This document shows positions 1 to 8,694 of a stretch of 64,000 nucleotides of DNA, in pieces. Origin of the DNA: CAVSPO01 sp963730005 (GTDB lineage: Bacteria > Actinomycetota > Actinomycetes > Propionibacteriales > Propionibacteriaceae); the NCBI GenBank assembly GCA_963730005.1, contig CAVSPO010000036.1, forward strand, positions 70,542 to 134,541, given 5' to 3'. Below the pieces are notes generated by a model. It made no database searches and was not told where the DNA came from. It saw only the letters and a list, made by a program, of their open reading frames with translations. Each line of letters opens with the position of its first letter. Position 1 is the stretch's first letter. A program made the position numbers and the translations under genes.

Positions 1-313
1 GGGTTTCACGCAGCACGTCCAGCGGCCGCCCGGCTGTGGGCAGACCGGCAATGTGCCGTCCGTCCCACTGCGTGTCGGCACGACTCCCGATCAGCGTGGC
101 GGGGCTGTGCACGCCCACGAACGACCAGCGCGACCAGACCCCGGATTCGGCCGACTCGAACAGGAAGGTATCGGTGCGGGTGCCGCACAGCTGACGGTAG
201 GCGCCGACGGCGGTCAGTCCATCAGCCAGCAGCCTGGCGCGGACGCTGATCACCCGGCGGTCGGCCGCTTGCTGCCGGAACTCGGACAGGCTCGGCTCGA
301 TGACGACGTTCAC
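1..313 (-). CDS. trpE: Anthranilate synthase component I, N-terminal part (cut by window edge)
   Basis: About 104 N-terminal residues of TrpE, which with its glutamine amidotransferase partner turns chorismate into anthranilate, the first step of tryptophan synthesis. Reading leftwards from a GTG at 313, the protein begins VNVVIEPSLSEFRQQA and continues with DGLTAVGAYRQL, FLFESAE and WSRWSFVG, the typical N-terminal (Anth_synt_I_N) pattern. A GGAGG ribosome binding site ends 8 nt before the GTG. The catalytic chorismate-binding domain lies outside the window. A paralogue such as PabB or a salicylate synthase is possible but fits the N-terminus less well. Confidence 0.85.
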   Translation of the reverse strand, partial: MNVVIEPSLSEFRQQAADRRVISVRARLLADGLTAVGAYRQLCGTRTDTFLFESAESGVWSRWSFVGVHSPATLIGSRADTQWDGRHIAGLPTAGRPLDVLRET

Positions 314-453
314 CAGGCGGCCCTCCTGCCCCAGTTCGTAAGATGCCACCCCGGATCGCTGTCGCCGCGGCATCGTGACGTATTGTCGCACACCCCCTGA
401 AACCGCCGGCTGAGGCACCCTCCTCGGGACGAGCCGGGGTAGGTGTGCGGTCC

Positions 454-459
454 TAGGCT
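454..459 (+). promoter_or_regulatory. -10 hexamer of a probable leaderless promoter
   Basis: TAGGCT is followed by 6 nt and then the GTG at 466. In actinobacteria a TANNNT element at this distance usually marks transcription starting at the first base of the start codon. No convincing -35 is seen. It favours GTG 466 over GTG 460. Confidence 0.5.
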
Positions 460-465
460 GTGATC

Positions 466-1113
466 GTGTCTGATTCCTTCGCCCAGCGCGAGCGTCACCT
501 GTTGTGCGACCTCCTCGACCAGGTAGGCCCCGACGCCGCCACCCTGTGTGAGGGATGGGACTGCTACGCCCTGGTCTCCCACCTGTGGGTGCGGGAGACG
601 GATCCCCTTGCCCTGCCAGGCATTGCAGTGAGCGCCTTGTCTGCTCTGACAGAAAAGAGAATGCGTCGCTGCCGGCAACGCCACACCTACACCAACCTCG
701 TTGAGCTCGTGCGGCGCGGCCCAGCGCGCTACTCACCGTTTTCCCTGCCAGGTGTCGATGCGCAGGCCAACTCGCTGGAGTACTTCGTCCATCACGAGGA
801 CGTTCGGCGCGCCGTCGATCCGACGGCCGGTCCACGTGCGCTGGCCAGCCCAGACAGCGGTCTGCTGTGGGCACGGTTGCCCGCGATGGGAGCACTGCTG
901 CTGAGGGATGGTCGCGACAAGGCCGGGATCGGTGTAATCGTGGAACACCGCGACGCCGACGGGTTGCGGCAGCACCGGCTGCGGTCGGGTACTCCGATTG
1001 TCACGATCACCGGCCAACCGGGTGAGATCTGGCTGTGGCTCTACGGTCGACGCCCAGTTGCCCGGGTCGAGCTGACCGGGACTGCCCAAGCGCTGGCTGA
1101 GTTCACCGCCTGA
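466..1113 (+). CDS. TIGR03085 family metal-binding protein (DinB/mycothiol-type fold)
   Basis: A 215-aa protein of the actinobacterial TIGR03085 group, related to the mycothiol-dependent maleylpyruvate isomerase N-terminal domain, a four-helix bundle that binds a divalent metal. Visible features are the start SDSFAQRERHLLCDLL, LCEGWDCYALVSHLWVRE with a candidate metal-ligand His, and EYFVHHEDVRRA, the usual second His cluster. The substrate is unknown. The start at GTG 466 is preferred because a TAGGCT hexamer lies 6 nt upstream; GTG 460 is in frame too. The gene ends at the base next to the stop codon of convergent guaA, with no intergenic space. Confidence 0.8.
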   Translation: MSDSFAQRERHLLCDLLDQVGPDAATLCEGWDCYALVSHLWVRETDPLALPGIAVSALSALTEKRMRRCRQRHTYTNLVELVRRGPARYSPFSLPGVDAQANSLEYFVHHEDVRRAVDPTAGPRALASPDSGLLWARLPAMGALLLRDGRDKAGIGVIVEHRDADGLRQHRLRSGTPIVTITGQPGEIWLWLYGRRPVARVELTGTAQALAEFTA

Positions 1114-2685
1114 TCACTCCCACTCGATGGTGCCCGGTGGTTTCGATGTGATGTCCAGGACCACGCGATTGACGTCGCGCACCTCGTTGGTGATGCGGGT
1201 GCTGATCCGCTCCAGCAGCTCGTTGGGCAGGCGCGACCAATCCGCGGTCATCGCGTCCTCGCTCGCCACTGGCCGCAGCACCACCGGGTGACCGTAGGTG
1301 CGTGCGTCGCCCTGGACACCGACGCTACGGATGTCGGCCAACAGCACCACCGGGAACTGCCAGACTTCGCGTTCCAGGCCGGAGTTGAAGAGTTCTTCCC
1401 GGGCGATCGCGTCCGCCTCACGCAGGATGTCCAGACGCTCGCGAGTGACCTCGCCGATGATGCGGATACCCAGACCGGGCCCGGGGAACGGCTGACGCCA
1501 CACCATCTCGTGCGGCAGGCCGAGCTCCTCACCGACAGCCCGCACCTCGTCCTTGAACAGGCTGCGCAGCGGTTCGATGAGGGTGAACTGCAGGTCATCG
1601 GGAAGCCCGCCGACATTGTGATGGCTCTTGATGTTGGCCGCGCCTTCGCCCACACCCGACTCGACGACATCGGGATACAGGGTGCCCTGGACGAGGAATT
1701 CAATGTCCTCGACGTCGTCGATCTCGCGGACGGTCTGTTCGAAGACCCGGATGAATTCGCGCCCGATGACCTTGCGTTTCGTCTCCGGGTCGCTCACCCC
1801 CGCGAGCTCGCGCAGGAACTGCTCCTCGGCGTCAGCCACCACCAATCTGATCCCGGTGATTCGGACGAAGTCCTCCTTGACCTGCTCGCGCTCCCCCTTA
1901 CGCAGCAGACCGTGGTCGACGAACGCGCAGGTGAGCTGGTCACCGACGGCCCGGTGCACGAGAGCAGCGGCCACGGCCGAGTCGACCCCGCCCGACAGCG
2001 CGCACAAGACCTGCTTCTCACCCACCTGTTCGCGGATCGCGGCGACGGACTCCTCCACGATGTTGGCCGGCGTCCAGTCGGGGGTGATGCCGGCGATGTC
2101 GTAGAGGAACTGCTGGAGCACCTGCTGTCCGTGCTCGGTGTGCAGCACCTCCGGGTGCCACTGGACGCCAGCGTGGCGACGCCGGCCATCCTCGAACGCG
2201 GCCACCGGGGCGCCCGCCGTGTGAGCCAGGATGGTGAAGCCCTCGGGCGCGGCGTACACGGAGTCTCCGTGGCTCATCCAGGTGGAGAAGGTGTTGGGCA
2301 GTCCGTCCAGCAGCACGCCGTGGGCATCCACGACGGTGGGCGTACGCCCGAACTCGGACAGCCCAGTCCGGGCCACGTCGCCGCCCAGTGCACGTGCCAT
2401 GGCCTGGAAGCCGTAGCAGATGCCAAAAACGGGGACGCCCAGGTCGAAGAGCGCACGGTCAACCTGCGGGGCGCCCTCCGCGTACACCGATTGGGGGCCG
2501 CCGGACAGGATGATGGCCGCGGGCTTCAGTGCTGCCAAGGCAGACACTGACGCCGTGTGCGGCGCGACCTCGGAGTACACCCGCGCCTCACGGACGCGGC
2601 GGGCGATGAGTTGGGCGTACTGTGCTCCGAAATCGATGACGAGCACTGGTGCGTGTTGAGCCTGCACGCTGTCGACGAGGGTCAT
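1114..2685 (-). CDS. guaA: GMP synthase (glutamine-hydrolysing)
   Basis: Converts XMP to GMP using ATP and glutamine-derived ammonia. The 523-aa length is normal. The N-terminal class I amidotransferase domain has nucleophile Cys90 in FGICYG and the His177/Glu179 pair in HPEV. The ATP-pyrophosphatase domain has the PP-loop SGGVDS at about 231-236. The C-terminal dimerisation domain ends in the family signature SKPPGTIEWE. The ATG at 2685 starts MTLVDSVQAQHAPVLVIDFG and is preceded at 7 nt by TAGACT, consistent with a leaderless transcript. gatB lies just upstream on the same strand, so read-through from the gat genes is possible too. Confidence 0.97.
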   Translation of the reverse strand: MTLVDSVQAQHAPVLVIDFGAQYAQLIARRVREARVYSEVAPHTASVSALAALKPAAIILSGGPQSVYAEGAPQVDRALFDLGVPVFGICYGFQAMARALGGDVARTGLSEFGRTPTVVDAHGVLLDGLPNTFSTWMSHGDSVYAAPEGFTILAHTAGAPVAAFEDGRRRHAGVQWHPEVLHTEHGQQVLQQFLYDIAGITPDWTPANIVEESVAAIREQVGEKQVLCALSGGVDSAVAAALVHRAVGDQLTCAFVDHGLLRKGEREQVKEDFVRITGIRLVVADAEEQFLRELAGVSDPETKRKVIGREFIRVFEQTVREIDDVEDIEFLVQGTLYPDVVESGVGEGAANIKSHHNVGGLPDDLQFTLIEPLRSLFKDEVRAVGEELGLPHEMVWRQPFPGPGLGIRIIGEVTRERLDILREADAIAREELFNSGLEREVWQFPVVLLADIRSVGVQGDARTYGHPVVLRPVASEDAMTADWSRLPNELLERISTRITNEVRDVNRVVLDITSKPPGTIEWE

Positions 2686-2692
2686 GAACGGG

Positions 2693-2698
2693 AGTCTA
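2693..2698 (-). promoter_or_regulatory. -10 hexamer of a probable leaderless guaA promoter
   Basis: On the minus strand TAGACT is followed by 7 nt and the guaA ATG (2685). It lies in the 48-bp gap between gatB and guaA, so guaA may have its own promoter although it follows gatB on the same strand. Confidence 0.5.
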
Positions 2699-2733
2699 AT
2701 GGCGTCGCAGCACCCTCGACTCCCGTCGCTTCG

Positions 2734-4248
2734 TCAGCGGCTCGTGAGCCTCTCCAGGATCAGTTCCCGAACCCTGGCAGCGTCAGCCTTGCCTTCCAGT
2801 TGCTTCATGACGTCGCCGATCAGCGCTCCGGCGGCCTGCAGCTTGCCGTCGCGGATCTTGGCAGCCACCGCGGGATTGGCGGCAATGGCGGCATCCACGG
2901 CAGCGCCCAGCGCACCGTCGTCGCTCACCACGCTCAACCCACGCGCCTGGATCACCCGTTCCGGTTCCCCTTCGCCCGCCAACACACCCTCGAGCACCTG
3001 GCGGGCCAGCTTGTCGTTGATGCGTCCACTGTCAACCAGTGCCTGCACCGCAGCTACCTGCGTCGGTGTGATGGGCACCTCATCCAGGGTGGCGTCGTGC
3101 TCATTCGCATGACGGGCCAACTCCCCCAGCCACCACTTCTTGGCAGCCGCGGCCGCACAGCCGGCGGCCACGGTTGCTTCGATCAGCTCCAGGGCGCCTT
3201 CGGTGGCGAGGATGTCACCGAACTCACGCTCGGTGAAGCCCCAGTCCTGCGTCAACCGCTTGCGGCGGACGCTGGGTGGCTCCGGCAGTGTGGCGCGCAA
3301 CTCCTCCACCCACTCCGGACTCGGCGCCACCGGCACCAGATCGGGCTCGGGGAAGTAGCGGTAATCCTCGGCCTGTTCCTTGGAACGGCCAGCGGTGGTG
3401 AAACCGCCGGCGTCGTTCCACATCCGGGTCTCCTGCTTCACCCGGCCACCGGACTTCAGGACTGCCCCCTGCCGGCAGATCTCGTAGCGCACGGCCGCCT
3501 CGACCGACTTCAACGAGTTGATGTTCTTGGTCTCGGTGCGAGTCCCCAGTTGTGTCGACCCCCGAGGCATCAAGGACAGGTTGGCGTCGCAACGCATGTG
3601 CCCATGCTCCATGCGGGCGTCCGAGACTCCCAGCGCGCGCATCGAATCGCGCAGGAAGCTGAGGTATTCACGAGCCACTTCCGGGGCCCTGGCGCCGGTG
3701 TCCAGAACCGGTTTGGTGACGATCTCCATCAGCGGATGACAGGCACGGTTGTAGTCCACCAGCGAGTGATCCGCGCCATGAATGCGCCCCGCGCCGCCGA
3801 CGTGGGTGAGCTTGCCGGCGTCCTCTTCCATGTGCACGCGCTCGATCGGCACCGCGTAGGTCTGCCCGTCGAGTTCCAGCTCGACGTGGCCGTCGAAACA
3901 GATCGGCTCGTCGGACTGGCTGATCTGGTAGTTCTTCGACATGTCCGGGTAGAAGTAGTTCTTCCTGGCCAGCCGGCACCACCGCGCAATCGAGCAGTTC
4001 AGACTGAGCCCGATCCGGATGGCAGATTCGACGGCCGCCCTGTTCAGCACCGGCAACGCGCCGGGCAGGCCGAGGCACACCGGGCAGGTATGGCTGTTCG
4101 GTGCACCGCCGAACTCGGTGCTGCACCCACACCACATCTTCGACTTGGTGCTCAGCTCGACGTGCACCTCGAGCCCGATGACAGGCTCGTAGAGGGCCAG
4201 CACCTCGTCGTAATCGAGGACTTCATCCCTGGAGTAGTCGACGCTCAC
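2734..4248 (-). CDS. gatB: Asp-tRNA(Asn)/Glu-tRNA(Gln) amidotransferase subunit B
   Basis: The 504-aa subunit of the GatCAB transamidosome that binds mischarged tRNA and carries the kinase-like step. Landmarks are YEPVIGLEVHVEL near the N-terminus, the Cys-containing MWCGCSTEFG and HTCPVCLGLPG of the zinc-binding cradle, and a helical tail/YqeY domain ending VRELILERLTSR. The start is set at GTG 4248 (SVDYSRDEVL) because it overlaps the gatA stop as GTGA, giving coupled translation; the frame stays open upstream to 4308 but that part reads within gatA. Third gene of gatC-gatA-gatB. Its presence implies that Gln-tRNA and/or Asn-tRNA is made by amidation. Confidence 0.96.
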   Translation of the reverse strand: MSVDYSRDEVLDYDEVLALYEPVIGLEVHVELSTKSKMWCGCSTEFGGAPNSHTCPVCLGLPGALPVLNRAAVESAIRIGLSLNCSIARWCRLARKNYFYPDMSKNYQISQSDEPICFDGHVELELDGQTYAVPIERVHMEEDAGKLTHVGGAGRIHGADHSLVDYNRACHPLMEIVTKPVLDTGARAPEVAREYLSFLRDSMRALGVSDARMEHGHMRCDANLSLMPRGSTQLGTRTETKNINSLKSVEAAVRYEICRQGAVLKSGGRVKQETRMWNDAGGFTTAGRSKEQAEDYRYFPEPDLVPVAPSPEWVEELRATLPEPPSVRRKRLTQDWGFTEREFGDILATEGALELIEATVAAGCAAAAAKKWWLGELARHANEHDATLDEVPITPTQVAAVQALVDSGRINDKLARQVLEGVLAGEGEPERVIQARGLSVVSDDGALGAAVDAAIAANPAVAAKIRDGKLQAAGALIGDVMKQLEGKADAARVRELILERLTSR

Positions 4249-5774
4249 TTGCTCACCACCAAAGAATTGTTGAGGGCAGGGATGCGGGCCCAACCGGGCG
4301 CCCCCCACCGGGACTCCAGTTCGCGTTCCAGGGCGGCACCCACCAGATAGATCCGATCGTCAGCCAAGGCCGGGGCCATCACCTGGAACCCCACCGGCAG
4401 GCCGTCCTCGGGGGCAAGCCCGCAGGGGAACGAGCCTGCGGACACACCGGCCATGTTCGTCGGGATGGTGCACAGATCTGCCTTGTACATGGCCAGCAGG
4501 TCATCGGTGCGTTCCCCGAGCCTGAACGCGGTGCTGGGGGTGGTCGGGCTGACCAGGACATCGCACTGCTCGAAAGCGGCCTCGAAGTCCCTCCGGATCA
4601 GGGTGCGCACCTTCTGCGCCGACCCGTAGTAGGCGTCGTAATAGCCAGCCGACAGCGCATAAGTGCCCAGGATGACCCGACGCTTGGCTTCTGCCCCGAA
4701 CCCGGCACCGCGGGTGAGGTTCATCATGGTTTCAGTCCCGTTGTTGCCGTCGTCGCCGACCCGCAGCCCGTAACGCACGCCGTCATAGCGGGCCAGATTG
4801 CTGCTGATCTCCGCGGGCATGATCAGGTAATAGGCGGCCAGTGCGTGCCTGAAGTTGGGGCAGCTCACCTCGACAACCTCGGCCCCGGCCTGCACCAGCG
4901 CGGCCACGCCTTCCTGGAAGCGTTGCTCGACACCCGGTGCGTAGCCCTCACCGCCCAGCTCCCGCACGACCCCGATACGCAGCCCCGAGACGTCCCCGGA
5001 TCGCGCTGCCCCCACCACATCGGGCACCGGGGCATCGATCGACGTGGAGTCGAACGGATCATGACCGGCGATCACCTGGTGCAGCAGTGCGGTGTCCAGC
5101 ACGTTGCGGGCACAGGGGCCCGGCTGATCGAGGCTGGAGGCCATCGCAATCACGCCGTGCCGGGAAGCCTGCCCGTAGGTGGGTTTGACGCCTACCGTGC
5201 CGGTCAGGGCAGCGGGCTGCCGGATGGAACCGCCCGTGTCCGTGCCCAGTGCCAGTGGTGCCTCAAAGGCGGCGAGCGCAGCCGCGGACCCCCCACCCGA
5301 GCCGCCCGGCACCCGGTCGAGATCCCAAGGGTTGCGGGAGGGGCCGAAATAGCTCGTCTCCGTGGACGAACCCATCGCGAACTCGTCCAGGTTGGTCTTG
5401 CCCAGGATCACCAGACCGGCGTCCAGCAGGCGCTGCACGATGGTGCCGTTGTAGGGCGGAATCCAGTTGTCGAGAATGTGCGAAGCCGCAGTCGTGCGCA
5501 TCCCCTTGGTGCAGTAGAGGTCCTTGACTGCCACCGGCACTCCCGCCAACGGCGAGAGTTGCTCACCCGCTGCGAGCCTGGCGTCGACAGCACGGGCCGC
5601 GGTCAGCGCCGCCTCACGGTCAACGGTGATGAACGCGTTCACCTGGGCGTCCACCGCATCGATCTGATCCAGAAACATGCTGGTGACCTGCTCGGAGGTC
5701 AACTCGCCGGAACGGATGCGCTCGGCCAGGTCGGCGGCGGTGGCGGTGAGGATTGCGGACGCGTCGGGGCTCAT
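4245..5774 (-). CDS. gatA: Asp-tRNA(Asn)/Glu-tRNA(Gln) amidotransferase subunit A
   Basis: Amidase-signature glutaminase subunit (509 aa) that frees ammonia from glutamine for GatB. The Ser-cisSer-Lys catalytic set is visible: Lys in VAVKDLYC, the glycine-rich PGGSGGGSAAALA stretch, and TDTGGSIRQPA with the nucleophilic serine. The ATG at 5774 overlaps the gatC stop (ATGA), while the downstream end overlaps gatB (GTGA), so all three subunits are translationally coupled in fixed order. Upstream in-frame codons to 5816 lie inside gatC and are not used. Confidence 0.96.
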   Translation of the reverse strand: MSPDASAILTATAADLAERIRSGELTSEQVTSMFLDQIDAVDAQVNAFITVDREAALTAARAVDARLAAGEQLSPLAGVPVAVKDLYCTKGMRTTAASHILDNWIPPYNGTIVQRLLDAGLVILGKTNLDEFAMGSSTETSYFGPSRNPWDLDRVPGGSGGGSAAALAAFEAPLALGTDTGGSIRQPAALTGTVGVKPTYGQASRHGVIAMASSLDQPGPCARNVLDTALLHQVIAGHDPFDSTSIDAPVPDVVGAARSGDVSGLRIGVVRELGGEGYAPGVEQRFQEGVAALVQAGAEVVEVSCPNFRHALAAYYLIMPAEISSNLARYDGVRYGLRVGDDGNNGTETMMNLTRGAGFGAEAKRRVILGTYALSAGYYDAYYGSAQKVRTLIRRDFEAAFEQCDVLVSPTTPSTAFRLGERTDDLLAMYKADLCTIPTNMAGVSAGSFPCGLAPEDGLPVGFQVMAPALADDRIYLVGAALERELESRWGAPGWARIPALNNSLVVSK

Positions 5775-6073
5775 GCTTCCATCTCCTCGTTCAGAATGCG
5801 GGGCACCCGGAAACAACCGTCCTCGCTGGCAGGCGCGCCGGCCAGCATCGCTTCGACCGGCCAGCTGGGACCGAGTTCGTCCTCGCGAAACACGTTCGTC
5901 AACGCAACCGCATGCGAGGTGGGCGGAATGTCCTGTTTGGCCACTTCGCTCACCGTGGCGACCGCGTTCAGGATGACATCGAGCTCGGGCGCCAACGCTG
6001 TCAGTTCCTCGTCAGTGAGGGCGATGCGTGCCAGGTCCGCCAGACGGGCCACGTCCTGGGGTGTCAAACCCAC
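5771..6073 (-). CDS. gatC: Asp-tRNA(Asn)/Glu-tRNA(Gln) amidotransferase subunit C
   Basis: The small 100-aa linker subunit that wraps between GatA and GatB. It shows the family pattern LTPQDVARLADLARIALTDEE followed by the central VSEVAKQDIPPTSHA region and a C-terminal DGCFRVPRIL segment, which is the usual ending of GatC (FxVPxxL). The GTG at 6073 is chosen because AAAGGAG lies 7 nt upstream; the frame stays open further up without a better site. First gene of the gatCAB operon. Confidence 0.94.
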   Translation of the reverse strand: MGLTPQDVARLADLARIALTDEELTALAPELDVILNAVATVSEVAKQDIPPTSHAVALTNVFREDELGPSWPVEAMLAGAPASEDGCFRVPRILNEEMEA

Positions 6074-6178
6074 TGTGGTTCTCCTTTCCAGGGCCGCAGC
6101 CCCGACCGCCACATACTAGTGGCACTGCCCATCAGAACACCGCTCTGGTCCGGCAGCGGGTGGACCGGTTTGTTGGCG

Positions 6179-6397
6179 TCACAGCCCCATCAGGAGGCGA
6201 TAGAAGTACCGGCCCAGCAGCACGACCACCACCAGGGCCACCGTGAAGATCGCTGAGGTCCACACCCGCAAACGCTTCTTCTGGGCGGTGCTGATCACGT
6301 TGACGGGGCCCCACTCCCCCACGTTGGGACGCGCGCGCACCGGGGCACTCCCGTCCAGGTTCAGGTCACTGAACATCAGGCTCCACAGCTTGCGCAC
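6179..6397 (-). CDS. Small single-pass membrane protein, function unknown
   Basis: A 72-aa protein beginning VRKLWSLMFSDLNL from GTG 6397. A basic segment (QKKRLRVW) is followed by one hydrophobic helix at about 49-66 and a short tail. It begins 9 bp after the MetE-like gene ends and runs in the same direction, so co-transcription with mnmA and the MetE-like gene is likely. I do not recognise a family. The ordinary codon use, the membrane segment and the tight spacing support a real gene; the GTG start and short length keep confidence moderate. Confidence 0.55.
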   Translation of the reverse strand: MRKLWSLMFSDLNLDGSAPVRARPNVGEWGPVNVISTAQKKRLRVWTSAIFTVALVVVVLLGRYFYRLLMGL

Positions 6398-6406
6398 GCC
6401 CCGATC

Positions 6407-7408
6407 CTAGCGATCGGCGAACAGCTGCTCGTCCACCAGCCCCGCAGCCTGGCGCAAGTTGTTGAACAGGGTGGTGACATCGGGGGGCTGCCAGCCGGCC
6501 AGTCCACACGCGGGAGTGAGCGAAACGCCGGCCATCACAATCGCCGGGGCCAGCTCGAGCGGCCGCAGCAGAGACAGTGTGCGGCGAACAAGCTCGTCGG
6601 TGGGGGTTGGCCTGCCCTGGGCTGTGGGTGCCACTCCCAGCCAGAGGTGATCACCAGCTTCGAGACTCTTGCTGATCTGGTCCCATTGAGCCGTGTTGAT
6701 CAGCGCAGCATCCAAGCTGAAAGTGCTGACGCCCGCTCGCCGAACCAGCTCGATCTCCAGGCCTGCGGCGCAGCAGTGCAGGAGGACATCCTGCACCGCG
6801 GCAACCGATCGGGTGGCATCCACCACACGCCGGAGCCCGTCGACAAGCTCGTAGCGGTCGATCGCTCGATGCCGGGCATATCCTGAAGCCGTCGGCACCC
6901 GCCCGGCCAGCACGCTGGGCAGCAGCGGCTCATCCAGCTGGACCACCAGCTGCACCGTGGGCAGCCGCTTGGCGAGCTCGGAGAGCGTTGTCCGCAGCCC
7001 TTCAGCCAGCGACTCGCTGATCTCGCGACGCGCACCGGCGTCGACGAGCAACTTGTCGCCCTTGCGGCGCTCAACGCTGGCGGCCAGCGTCCAGGGCCCG
7101 GCGAAACTGACCTTGAGCTGGCCCTGGAAACCGTGCGCCGTTTCTTCGAGGTCGTCGAGATCGCGTCGCAGGGTGGCCCGGGCTCTGGCCCCGGCCCGCG
7201 AGGAGCCCGACGTCAGCCGCCAACCGGCCGGTTGCAGGTCGACGGACAGACCCGCCAGGGCTGCGCAGGCGCGACCTGTCATGTCGGCTCCCGCGCCACG
7301 GTCTGGCAGCTCGGGCAGGTAGGGCAGATCCGGTGCGCTTTCGAAGACGCTTCGCACCGCACCGGCGAAGTCGGTGCCGGGCAGCGAACCCAGGCCAGTG
7401 ATGATCAT
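6407..7408 (-). CDS. MetE C-terminal-like (cobalamin-independent methionine synthase family) protein
   Basis: A 333-aa UROD/MetE-like TIM-barrel protein beginning MIITGLGSLPGTDFAGAVR. Similar short proteins occur near mnmA and gatCAB in other actinobacteria (Rv3015c-like). It keeps the barrel pattern SFAGPWTLAAS, QLDEPLLPSVLAG, DVLLHCCAAGLEI with the HCC segment, and LTPACGLAGW, which resembles the MetE zinc-site ending. It lacks the MetE N-terminal domain, so it is unlikely to be a full methionine synthase; a methyltransferase on another substrate is possible. The ATG at 7408 overlaps the mnmA stop (ATGA), indicating coupling. Confidence 0.85.
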   Translation of the reverse strand: MIITGLGSLPGTDFAGAVRSVFESAPDLPYLPELPDRGAGADMTGRACAALAGLSVDLQPAGWRLTSGSSRAGARARATLRRDLDDLEETAHGFQGQLKVSFAGPWTLAASVERRKGDKLLVDAGARREISESLAEGLRTTLSELAKRLPTVQLVVQLDEPLLPSVLAGRVPTASGYARHRAIDRYELVDGLRRVVDATRSVAAVQDVLLHCCAAGLEIELVRRAGVSTFSLDAALINTAQWDQISKSLEAGDHLWLGVAPTAQGRPTPTDELVRRTLSLLRPLELAPAIVMAGVSLTPACGLAGWQPPDVTTLFNNLRQAAGLVDEQLFADR

Positions 7409-8517
7409 TGCCGCATTCCCTCCACGGGCACCGTTGTACAACTGGTGGCGCTGATGGTGGCACTGCCCACCACCCGATCCCCGTCGTACATCACCATTGC
7501 CTGACCAGGCGCCACTCCCCGAACGGGCCGGTCGAGCGCACACCGCACGAGCGGGGCCCCGTCGCGCTCCCCGACCTCGAACGTGGCCGCCAACGGCGCT
7601 CCATGGGCGCGCAGTTGGGCGAAGCCTCGCCACGGGCCGGGCACGGGGCGCTGGGTCCAGGTGGGCCGGACCCCGAGGACGCGATCTCTCAACAGTTCGT
7701 CACCAGCACCGACAGTCACCGTGTTGGTGCCGGGATCGACCCCCACCACGTAGCGGGGCTGCCCGTCGCGGGCAGGCCGGCCCAGCCGCAGGCCTCGGCG
7801 CTGACCGATGGTGAACTGGTAGTGACCGTCGTGACTGCCCACCTCTGTTCCGGCCGTGTCGACGATCCGACCTGGCCGTCGACCCATGGCCCGCGTCAGA
7901 AAGCCTGGGGTGTCCCCGTCAGGGATGAAGCAGATGTCCAACGAGTCGGGTTTGTTCGCCACCTCCAGGCCGAGGCGGAGCGCCTCCTGCCGCACCTGCA
8001 CCTTCGTGGTCTCGCCGAGGGGGAACAGGCAATGTGACAGCTGGTGCTGATCCAGCACCCCCAGCACGTAGGACTGGTCCTTTGTGGTGTCGGTGGCGCG
8101 ATGCAGCGACACCGAACTGCCGTCGGCACCGAGACGCGCGTAGTGCCCGGTCGCCACGGCATCGAAACCTGCCGACAGCCCCCGCTCCAGCAGGGCATGA
8201 AACTTGATCCGCCGGTTGCAGCGCAGACAGGGGTTGGGTGTCCGCCCCGCTGCGTACTCCGCCAGGAAATCGTCCACCACCTCGGAAACGAAGAGCTGTG
8301 AGAAGTCCCATACCTCGAAAGGGATGCCCAGAAGGTGGGCCACCCGACTGGCATCACGGTCTTCCACGGGGGAAGCGCAACCAGCCGTGGCATCCCACCC
8401 GGACGTCGCATCGTGCAGAGCCAGGTGAACCCCGGTCACCTGATGGCCACCAGCACGGATGCGCGCGGCGGCCACGGCCGAGTCGACGCCCCCTGACAAG
8501 GCTGCCAGCACCCGCAT
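7405..8517 (-). CDS. mnmA: tRNA-specific 2-thiouridylase MnmA
   Basis: Makes 2-thiouridine at wobble U34 of Lys, Glu and Gln tRNAs. The 370-aa length is normal. The ATP-pyrophosphatase loop LSGGVDSAVAA is at 7-17. The catalytic cysteines are in NPCLRCNRR (Cys97) and SLDICFIPDGD (Cys196), which form the persulfide/disulfide pair. TGHYAR and FTIGQRRGL are also family signatures. ATG 8517 has an AGGAG site 5 nt upstream. The gene ends overlapping the MetE-like gene by 4 bp. Its role on Gln and Glu tRNAs fits its co-location with gatCAB. Confidence 0.95.
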   Translation of the reverse strand: MRVLAALSGGVDSAVAAARIRAGGHQVTGVHLALHDATSGWDATAGCASPVEDRDASRVAHLLGIPFEVWDFSQLFVSEVVDDFLAEYAAGRTPNPCLRCNRRIKFHALLERGLSAGFDAVATGHYARLGADGSSVSLHRATDTTKDQSYVLGVLDQHQLSHCLFPLGETTKVQVRQEALRLGLEVANKPDSLDICFIPDGDTPGFLTRAMGRRPGRIVDTAGTEVGSHDGHYQFTIGQRRGLRLGRPARDGQPRYVVGVDPGTNTVTVGAGDELLRDRVLGVRPTWTQRPVPGPWRGFAQLRAHGAPLAATFEVGERDGAPLVRCALDRPVRGVAPGQAMVMYDGDRVVGSATISATSCTTVPVEGMRQ

Positions 8518-8547
8518 CCGCACTCCTTCCACAGCACCGTGGCGTCG

Positions 8548-8553
8548 AGTCTA
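8548..8553 (-). promoter_or_regulatory. Candidate -10 for mnmA
   Basis: TAGACT on the minus strand, about 30 nt before the mnmA ATG, would give a short leader that still contains the AGGAG ribosome binding site. No clear -35. The divergent 177-bp region also holds a TATCGT (8610-8615) that could serve glgX. Confidence 0.35.
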
Positions 8554-8694
8554 TGCGCACGCGGAAGGCCTTCAGCGTGGCGGGACTGGGACCGCAGGGG
8601 GCCACCGTGTATCGTCTGCAAGGCCCATCAAGAATGCGACGCGCCACCGCACGAAGGGCAACAATGCTTGACAACATGAAGGAAGCGAGACGCA

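Noticed and set aside
314..453. trp leader-peptide attenuator upstream of trpE
   Set aside because: No short ORF with clustered Trp codons and no alternative hairpins that I could find.
1288..2550. 420-codon plus-strand open frame opposite guaA
   Set aside because: It is the antisense shadow of a certain guaA gene; composition is Asp/Arg/His/Val-rich with no family motif.
2557..4350. 597-codon plus-strand open frame opposite gatB
   Set aside because: High-GC antisense shadow running across three features; no ribosome binding site and no recognisable domain.
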